Of a stretch of 64,000 nt of DNA, positions 58,245 to 64,000 are shown piece by piece. The stretch is taken from positions 5,642,001-5,706,000 of the forward strand of contig NZ_CP098740.1 of NCBI RefSeq assembly GCF_026167665.1. The letters run 5' to 3'. Positions within the stretch are counted from its first letter, which is position 1. Each line of letters begins with the position of its first letter. The notes under the pieces were generated by a model, which searched no databases, was not told the origin of the DNA, and worked only from the letters and a program-made list of their open reading frames with translations. Source of the DNA: Streptomyces drozdowiczii. GTDB taxonomy: Bacteria; Actinomycetota; Actinomycetes; Streptomycetales; Streptomycetaceae. The position numbers were made by a program, and so were the translations under genes.

Positions 58245-59195
58245 TTGCTCAAGTCTGCCCGCAAGCAGGAGAAGGACAGCGAGGGGCGGATGCCTCTCGC
58301 TGATCACCTGCGAGAGTTGCGTAACCGACTGTTGATCGCCGTTGTGGGGATTCTCGTGATCACGGTGATCACGGCCTTCTTCTACAACGAACTGATCAAC
58401 TTCCTGATCCGCCCGGTCCTGGAGTCGGTCGGTTGCGCCCACGGTGAGAGCAAGCAGGCCAACGGCAACCCGTGTGCCGAGATGACGGTGCAGGGTATCG
58501 TCGCGCCCTTCTCCATCGCCCTCAAGGTCTCCCTCATGGCGGGCGTGGTGTTCTCCACCCCGGTCTGGCTGTACCAGCTGTGGGCCTTCCTCGCCCCCGG
58601 TCTGCACAAGCACGAGAAGCGGTACGCGCTCGGCTTCGTCGGCGTCGGTGTCCCGCTCTTCCTGGTGGGCGCCGCTCTCGCCTACCTCCTGATGCCGCAG
58701 ACCGTGTCCGTGCTGCAGGAATTCACCCCGGACAACACGAAGCCCCTGCTGCCCATCGACGACTACCTCAACATCATCACGCGCATGGTGGTCGTGTTCG
58801 GCCTCGCCTTCGAGCTGCCCCTGCTGCTCATCCTGCTGAACTTCACCGGGGTGCTCACGGCCAAGCGGCTCGGCTCCTGGTGGCGCTGGATGGTCATGGG
58901 CATCACGATCTTCGCCGCCGTGGCGACCCCGACCGGTGACCCGCTCACGATGATCACGCTGGCCGCGCCCATCGTGCTGCTGTACTTCCTCGCGCTCGGC
59001 ATCTGCATGGCCAACGACCGGCGCCGGAAGCGGAACAACCCCGACGCCGACCTCGACGACGACGAGGCGTCGGAGCTGGACCTCACCCCCGAGGACATCG
59101 GCGACATGGAGCATGTCTCGGCGTCACCGACACTGCCCGGCCAGTCCGACGGCGGACGGTCCTCCGCGCGAGACGGTTACGACGACATCACCTGA
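58245..59195 (+). CDS. tatC: Twin-arginine translocase subunit TatC
   Basis: A 316-residue membrane protein with six predicted transmembrane helices that recognises twin-arginine signal peptides. Conserved motifs are MPLADHLRELRNRL at the cytoplasmic N-terminus and VYQLWAFLAPGLHKHEKR-like loop (here YQLWAFLAPGLHKHEKRYA). The last 60 residues are an acidic cytoplasmic tail. The start is TTG 58245 with GAGGGAAG upstream. Its end overlaps the candidate promoter of the lipid-kinase-like gene. Confidence 0.96.
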   Translation: MLKSARKQEKDSEGRMPLADHLRELRNRLLIAVVGILVITVITAFFYNELINFLIRPVLESVGCAHGESKQANGNPCAEMTVQGIVAPFSIALKVSLMAGVVFSTPVWLYQLWAFLAPGLHKHEKRYALGFVGVGVPLFLVGAALAYLLMPQTVSVLQEFTPDNTKPLLPIDDYLNIITRMVVVFGLAFELPLLLILLNFTGVLTAKRLGSWWRWMVMGITIFAAVATPTGDPLTMITLAAPIVLLYFLALGICMANDRRRKRNNPDADLDDDEASELDLTPEDIGDMEHVSASPTLPGQSDGGRSSARDGYDDIT

Positions 59196-59201
59196 CCTTG
59201 T

Positions 59202-59207
59202 AGGGTC
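59202..59207 (+). promoter_or_regulatory. Candidate -10 (TAGGGT), leaderless
   Basis: TAGGGT ends 5 bases before the GTG at 59213, with TTACGA 18 bases upstream inside tatC. Confidence 0.45.
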
Positions 59208-59212
59208 CCCGG

Positions 59213-60121
59213 GTGACCAGCGAGATCACCCTCTTCGTCAATCCCACCGCGGGACGCGGCCGGGGCGCGCGAGCCGCGCAGCCGGCCGCTTCCGCGTTGC
59301 GGGAGGCCGGTTTCTCCGTACGCACGGTCCTCGGCGAGGACGCCGGTGACGCGCTGCGCCGGGCGCGGGACGCGGTGGCGGCGGGGACGGGCGCGCTCAT
59401 AGCCGTCGGCGGGGACGGGCTCATGTCGCTGGCCCTCCAGGCGGTCGCCGGGACGCTCACCCCGCTCGGCGTGGTGGCGGTGGGGACCGGCAACGACTTC
59501 GCGCGCGCCCTGGGCCTGCCGATACGCGACCCGGAGGCGGCGGGGCGGCTCGCCGCCGACGCGCTCAAGGGGCGGGCGCCGGTGCGCGAGACCGACCTCG
59601 GGCGGGTCGGGGAGCGCTGGTTCGGCTCCGTGCTCGCCTCCGGCTTCGACTCCCGGGTCAACGACCGGGGCAACCGGATGCGCTGGGTGGGCGGCCGCTT
59701 CAAGTACGACCTGGCGATCCTCGCCGAGCTGGCCGCCTTCAAGCCGGTCAGGTACCGCATGGCGCTGGACGACGGACCGCCCCGGGAGCTGGAGGCGACG
59801 CTCGTCGCGGTCGGCAACGGGACCTCGTACGGCGGCGGCATGCGGATGTGCGCCGACGCGGTCATGGACGACGGCCTCTTCGACATCACGGTGGTCGGGG
59901 AGTGCAGCCGTACGACCCTGCTCAAGGTCTTCCCCCGGGTGTACAAGGGGACGCACCTCGGCCACCCCGTCGTCACCGTGCACCGGGCCTCGTCGGTCAC
60001 CCTCGAAGCCGTCGGCGTCACCGCCTACGCGGACGGCGAATGTGTCGGCGCACTCCCGGTGACCGCCACCTGCGTGCCGAAGGCGGTACGGATTCTCGGA
60101 GCCCGGACCATGGGCGATTAA
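59213..60121 (+). CDS. Diacylglycerol kinase family protein (YegS/DagK-like)
   Basis: A 302-residue cytoplasmic lipid-kinase-fold protein. It has FVNPTAGRGRGARAA at the nucleotide site, GGDGLMSLAL where the family usually has GGDGT, and GTGNDFARALGLP with EFDSR-like region (SGFDSRVN). The Thr-to-Leu change in the phosphate loop may alter catalysis. Streptomyces uses such enzymes in phospholipid recycling; substrate not provable. The GTG start has no ribosome site and probably uses a leaderless mRNA. Confidence 0.9.
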   Translation: MTSEITLFVNPTAGRGRGARAAQPAASALREAGFSVRTVLGEDAGDALRRARDAVAAGTGALIAVGGDGLMSLALQAVAGTLTPLGVVAVGTGNDFARALGLPIRDPEAAGRLAADALKGRAPVRETDLGRVGERWFGSVLASGFDSRVNDRGNRMRWVGGRFKYDLAILAELAAFKPVRYRMALDDGPPRELEATLVAVGNGTSYGGGMRMCADAVMDDGLFDITVVGECSRTTLLKVFPRVYKGTHLGHPVVTVHRASSVTLEAVGVTAYADGECVGALPVTATCVPKAVRILGARTMGD

Positions 60122-60165
60122 AGATCGCGTCACTGTCAGAGGTGGCGGGTAGGCTCGACAGCAAG

Positions 60166-63000
60166 ATGACAGAGGACCTCTCACCAGCTGAGCGCTACCA
60201 GGCTTCCCGGCTCCGGGCGGCCGAGCAGGCGACCGCTCTCGGGCCGTTCCGCGAGATGTACGACTTCGGTCTCGACCCGTATCAGATCGAGGCGTGCAAG
60301 GCCCTGGAGGCCGGGAAGGGCGTGCTCGTCGCCGCCCCCACCGGCTCGGGCAAGACGATCGTCGGCGAATTCGCCGTGCACCTCGCCCTGGAGCAGGGCC
60401 GCAAGTGTTTCTACACCACGCCGATCAAGGCCCTGTCGAACCAGAAGTTCGCCGACCTGGTCCGGCGCTACGGCTCCGACAAGGTCGGCCTGCTCACCGG
60501 TGACAACAGCGTCAACGCGGACGCCCCGGTCGTCGTCATGACCACCGAGGTCCTGCGGAACATGCTGTACGCCGGCTCCCAGGCGCTGAACGGCCTCGGA
60601 TACGTGGTCATGGACGAGGTGCACTACCTCTCCGACCGCTTCCGGGGCGCCGTCTGGGAAGAGGTGATCATCCACCTCCCCGAGTCGGTCACCCTGGTCT
60701 CCCTGTCGGCGACCGTGTCCAACGCGGAGGAGTTCGGCGACTGGCTGGACACCGTGCGCGGCGACACCGAGGTGATCGTCTCCGAGCAGCGGCCCGTCCC
60801 GCTCTGGCAGCACGTTCTGGCCGGGCGCCGGATGTACGACCTCTTCGAGGAGGAGACCGACCACGGCGGCCGCGGCACCGGCCGCCGCGAGGTCAACCCC
60901 GACCTCGTCCGCCTGGCCCGCATGGAGAACCAGCGCGGGTACAACCCCCGCGACCGCCGCCGCGGCAAGATGATCCGCGAGGCGGACCGCGAGCGCGAGC
61001 GGCGCCAGCGCAGCCGGATCTGGACGCCCTCCCGCCCCGAGGTCATCGACCGGCTGGACGCCGAGGGGCTGCTCCCCGCGATCACGTTCATCTTCAGCCG
61101 GGCCGCCTGCGAGGCCGCCGTCCAGCAGTGCCTGCACGCCGGGCTCCGGCTCAACGACGACGACAAGCGCCGCCTGGTCCGGGAGATCGTGGAGGAGCGG
61201 ACGGCGTCCATCCCCTCCGAGGACCTGCACGTCCTGGGCTACTACGAGTGGCTGGAGGGCCTGGAGCGGGGCATCGCCGCGCACCACGCCGGGATGCTCC
61301 CCAGGTTCAAGGAGATCGTCGAGGAACTGTTCGTCCGCGGTCTCGTCAAGGCCGTCTTCGCCACCGAGACCCTGGCGCTCGGCATCAACATGCCCGCCCG
61401 CTCGGTGGTCCTGGAGAAGCTCGTCAAGTGGAACGGCGAGCAGCACGCGGACATCACCCCCGGCGAGTACACCCAGCTCACCGGCCGGGCCGGGCGGCGC
61501 GGGATCGACGTCGAGGGCCACGCCGTGGTGCTCTGGCAGCGCGGCATGGACCCGGGCGCCCTCGCCGGACTCGCCGGTACGCGCACGTATCCGCTGCGCT
61601 CCAGCTTCCGCCCCTCGTACAACATGGCCGTGAATCTGGTCCAGCAGTTCGGGCGGCACCGCTCGCGCGAACTCCTCGAGACCTCCTTCGCGCAGTTCCA
61701 GGCGGACCGGTCGGTCGTCGGGATCTCCCGCCAGGTCCAGCGCAACGAGGAGGGCCTGGAGGGCTACCGGGAGGGCATGACCTGCCATCTCGGCGACTTC
61801 GAGGAGTACGCGCGGCTGCGCCGCGACCTCAAGGACCGGGAGACGGAGCTGGCCAAGCAGGGCGCGTCCCAGCGCCGGGCCGCCGCCGCGGCCTCCCTGG
61901 AGAAGCTGAAGCCCGGTGACGTCATCCATGTGCCGACCGGCAAGTTCGCCGGCCTCGCGCTCGTGCTCGACCCGGGTCTCCCGGCCGGGCGCACCAACGG
62001 GCACGGGCACCGCGGCATGGAGTACCACGACGGGCCCCGCCCGCTGGTGCTGACCGCCGAGCGGCAGGTGAAGCGGCTCGCCTCGATCGACTTCCCGGTG
62101 CCGGTGGAGGCCGTGGAGCGGATGCGGGTGCCGAAGTCGTTCAACCCGCGCTCGCCGCAGTCCCGCCGGGACCTGGCCTCCGCGCTGCGGTCCAAGGCCG
62201 GGCACATCGTCCCGGACCGGCACCGCCGGGGGCGCGCCCCCGCCGCCGACGACCGCGAGATCGCGCGCCTGCGGGCCGAGCTGCGCGCCCACCCCTGCCA
62301 CGGGTGCGACGAGCGCGAGGACCACGCCCGCTGGGCCGAGCGCTTCCACCGGCTCCAGCGCGACACCCGGCAGCTGGAGCGCCGCATCGAGGGGCGCACC
62401 AACACCATCGCCCGCACCTTCGACCGGATCGTCGCCCTGCTCACCGAGCTGGACTACCTGCGCGGCAGCGAGGTCACCGAGCACGGGAAGCGGCTGGCCA
62501 GGCTCTACGGCGAGCTGGACCTGCTGGCCAGCGAGTGCCTGCGCGCCGGAGTCTGGGAGGGGCTGAACGCGGCGGAGCTCGCGGCGTGCGTCTCCGCCCT
62601 GGTGTACGAGGCGCGGCAGGCCGACGACGCGGTGGCGCCGAAGCTGCCGTCGGGGCCCGCGAGGACCGCGCTGGGCGAGATGGTCCGCATCTGGGGCCGG
62701 CTCGACTCCCTGGAGGAGGATTTCAAGATCAACCAGGCGGAGGGGGTCGGCCAGCGCGAGCCCGATCTCGGCTTCGCCTGGGCGGTGTACATGTGGGCGT
62801 CCGGCCGCTCGCTGGACGAGGTGCTGCGCGAGGCGGACATGCCGGCCGGCGACTTCGTGCGCTGGTGCAAGCAGGTCATCGACGTGCTGGGCCAGGTGGC
62901 CGCCGCCGCGCCGCGCGAGAACAGCACGGTGGCCCGGAGCGCCCGCAAGGCGGTCGACGAGGTGCTGCGGGGCGTTGTCGCGTACAGCTCCCTGGGCTGA
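60166..63000 (+). CDS. Ski2-like DEAD/DEAH-box RNA helicase (HelY type)
   Basis: A 944-residue superfamily 2 helicase. Motif I is APTGSGKT, Ia TPIKALSNQ, II MDEVHYLSD, III SLSATVSN, V ATETLALGINMPAR and VI QLTGRAGRRGID. The C-terminal half has an SH3-like and helical DSHCT domain ending KAVDEVLRGVVAYSSLG. This is the actinobacterial counterpart of Mtr4/Ski2, a likely RNA helicase in RNA turnover. ATG 60166 has a TAGGCT 10 bases upstream. It comes 44 bases after the lipid-kinase-like gene. Confidence 0.94.
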   Translation: MTEDLSPAERYQASRLRAAEQATALGPFREMYDFGLDPYQIEACKALEAGKGVLVAAPTGSGKTIVGEFAVHLALEQGRKCFYTTPIKALSNQKFADLVRRYGSDKVGLLTGDNSVNADAPVVVMTTEVLRNMLYAGSQALNGLGYVVMDEVHYLSDRFRGAVWEEVIIHLPESVTLVSLSATVSNAEEFGDWLDTVRGDTEVIVSEQRPVPLWQHVLAGRRMYDLFEEETDHGGRGTGRREVNPDLVRLARMENQRGYNPRDRRRGKMIREADRERERRQRSRIWTPSRPEVIDRLDAEGLLPAITFIFSRAACEAAVQQCLHAGLRLNDDDKRRLVREIVEERTASIPSEDLHVLGYYEWLEGLERGIAAHHAGMLPRFKEIVEELFVRGLVKAVFATETLALGINMPARSVVLEKLVKWNGEQHADITPGEYTQLTGRAGRRGIDVEGHAVVLWQRGMDPGALAGLAGTRTYPLRSSFRPSYNMAVNLVQQFGRHRSRELLETSFAQFQADRSVVGISRQVQRNEEGLEGYREGMTCHLGDFEEYARLRRDLKDRETELAKQGASQRRAAAAASLEKLKPGDVIHVPTGKFAGLALVLDPGLPAGRTNGHGHRGMEYHDGPRPLVLTAERQVKRLASIDFPVPVEAVERMRVPKSFNPRSPQSRRDLASALRSKAGHIVPDRHRRGRAPAADDREIARLRAELRAHPCHGCDEREDHARWAERFHRLQRDTRQLERRIEGRTNTIARTFDRIVALLTELDYLRGSEVTEHGKRLARLYGELDLLASECLRAGVWEGLNAAELAACVSALVYEARQADDAVAPKLPSGPARTALGEMVRIWGRLDSLEEDFKINQAEGVGQREPDLGFAWAVYMWASGRSLDEVLREADMPAGDFVRWCKQVIDVLGQVAAAAPRENSTVARSARKAVDEVLRGVVAYSSLG

Positions 63001-63008
63001 GACACGCG

Positions 63009-63039
63009 GAAGCCGGCCGGGCGCGGTCCGGTCGGCTTC
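63009..63039. terminator. Terminator between convergent genes
   Basis: 12-bp stem with one wobble (63009-63020 with 63028-63039) in the 54-base gap between the helicase and SPW genes. Confidence 0.7.
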
Positions 63040-63054
63040 TGTGCGGCTTCTTTC

Positions 63055-63501
63055 CTAGGACCGGCCGCCTCGGCTCATTTTCATCGACGCGCCCGCGCAG
63101 ACCAGTCCGAGCAGTGCGGTCAGTCCGCCGATGATGACGTTGTTGAGGATGACGCCGGTGTCCGGGCTGCTGCCGACCACCCAGGGCGAGATGATCATCC
63201 AGGCGCCCATGGCGCAGATGGCCCAGCTCAGGCCGTACATCCGCTGCGGCATCGCGGTGAACCCGAGGCCGAGCACGGCGATCGCGATGCCCATGACCAG
63301 GTTGTGCGTCACCAGCGCGGACTGCGAGGTGGTGAAGTGCAGCACCCACGGAGAGACGGCGCAGTAGAGGCCGACCAGGAAGACCGGCGCGTCCACCAGC
63401 GCCACGTCGCGACCGCCCATCACGCGTGCGTAGCGGTCGCTCATTTCCGGTGCATCGGGGTGTCCGGCCATGTCGTGGCCGACGTGCGAGACGTTTGACA
63501 T
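63055..63501 (-). CDS. SPW-repeat membrane protein
   Basis: A 148-residue integral membrane protein with two repeats of about 50 residues, each two membrane helices with an SPW motif (YCAVSPWVLHF and MIISPWVVGSS). The N-terminal 30 residues are polar with several His. The SPW-repeat family is common in actinobacteria; its function is unknown. The ATG at 63501 is preceded by AAGGGGACGAA. Confidence 0.88.
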   Translation of the reverse strand: MSNVSHVGHDMAGHPDAPEMSDRYARVMGGRDVALVDAPVFLVGLYCAVSPWVLHFTTSQSALVTHNLVMGIAIAVLGLGFTAMPQRMYGLSWAICAMGAWMIISPWVVGSSPDTGVILNNVIIGGLTALLGLVCAGASMKMSRGGRS

Positions 63502-63646
63502 CAGTTTCGTCCCCTTCGGATCATGCGGACCCGGTTACCGCCACACGCGGGAAGTGGCCCGCACTGTCCATTCTGCTCTTATCCGTCGCTTATGTGTAGG
63601 TTCAAGGCGACGTGATGTCCGCAGGATGCGCACCGGCCGGGCGGGG

Positions 63647-63678
63647 CCTCGCGGTGGGCCCGGTGGCCCACCGCGAGG
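63647..63678 (-). terminator. Terminator after the fasciclin-domain gene
   Basis: Perfect 14-bp stem (63647-63660 with 63665-63678), CGGT loop, just past the fasciclin-gene stop on the minus strand. The rest of 63502-63646 shows no gene. Confidence 0.85.
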
Positions 63679-63685
63679 GGCGCGA

Positions 63686-64000
63686 TCAGGCGGCGGGCGG
63701 CATCAGGACCGTGTCGACGATGTAGACCGTGGCGTTGGCCGTGGGGACGTTGCCGCAGACGACCTTCGAGGAGTCGTTCACGGTGTACGCCATGTCCGAG
63801 CCCGAGGTCGTCAGCTCGCCCTTCTCCAGGGTCTCGAAGGAGCCCTTCTCCAGCTGCTTCGGCGTCAGCTTCTGGCCCACGACGTGGTACGTGAGGACCT
63901 TGGTGAGCGCGGCCTTGTCGGCGAGGAGCTTGTCGAGGTCGGCCTTCGGGACCTTGGCGAAGGCGTCGTTGGTCGGCGCGAACACGGTGATGTTCTGCGC
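63686..64000 (-). CDS. Fasciclin-domain protein (5' end outside the window)
   Basis: The C-terminal 104 residues of a FAS1-domain protein. The conserved H1 box NITVFAPTNDAFAKVP is at the window edge, followed by the YHVVGQKLTP segment and the last strand NATVYIVDTVLMPPAA. FAS1 proteins of Streptomyces are usually secreted or lipid-anchored adhesion-type proteins resembling MPT70/MPT83; the export signal would lie beyond the window. Confidence 0.92.
   Translation of the reverse strand, partial: AQNITVFAPTNDAFAKVPKADLDKLLADKAALTKVLTYHVVGQKLTPKQLEKGSFETLEKGELTTSGSDMAYTVNDSSKVVCGNVPTANATVYIVDTVLMPPAA

Overview
The window looks like a Streptomyces chromosome core segment. GC content is very high, with strong GC bias at third codon positions and frequent GTG starts. 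It carries chaplins, mycothiol biosynthesis (mshC), the Pup-proteasome locus, pafB/pafC with tatA/tatC, and a glycerol regulon with an IclR-type GylR regulator. From memory, the gene order matches the S. coelicolor SCO16xx region, running from chaplins to the Ski2-like helicase. I could not run an alignment.

Layout. 1-1814: 5' part of a GH2 beta-galactosidase. 1947-2034: tRNA-Leu(GAG). 2193-5795: M20 peptidase, chaplins ChpH and ChpC, a DUF5703 protein and an unknown protein. 5861-12450: a RecD2-like protein that appears to have lost its ATPase motifs, an aldo/keto reductase, an LLM oxidoreductase, a ferritin-like protein and CorA. 12525-16051: histidine phosphatase, DUF3090, SCO1664-family kinase-like protein and MshC. 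16174-19224: secreted GH31 glycosidase. 19285-20397: PAC2 protein (ParJ). 20632-27189: an L-fuconate/L-fucose cassette (dehydratase, SDR, three-part ABC importer, FadR-type repressor) with matching operators at both ends. 27299-32298: glpD, glpK, glpF and gylR. 32537-36048: metH carrying a one-base frameshift. 36168-38622: HAD phosphatase and a lone substrate-binding lipoprotein. 38645-43720: response regulator, RecB-like nuclease, M50 protease, TrmI, secreted protein and ferredoxin. 43963-53621: arc/mpa, dop, pup, prcB, prcA, a LacI regulator (frameshifted) with an MFS transporter, and pafA. 53764-63000: two FKBP isomerases, pafB, pafC, two small genes, tatA, tatC, a lipid-kinase-like protein and a Ski2-like helicase. 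63055-64000: SPW-repeat membrane protein and the C-terminal part of a fasciclin-domain protein.

How the genes work together. Dop and PafA remove and attach Pup; ARC/Mpa unfolds pupylated proteins into the PrcA/PrcB core; PafB/PafC form the DNA-damage regulator. GlpF, GlpK and GlpD take up and oxidise glycerol under GylR. The fuconate cassette imports a sugar and dehydrates the acid. TatA and TatC export folded proteins.

Most notable points: two frameshifts in the same ACCCCTCC sequence context (metH and the LacI gene); the degenerate RecD2-like protein; a phosphatase / kinase-like / mycothiol-ligase island; an endonuclease VII relic fused in frame to prcB; and self-consistent operators for two regulons. 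No gene-free stretch exceeds 300 bases. I saw no CRISPR array, insertion sequence, prophage or rRNA.
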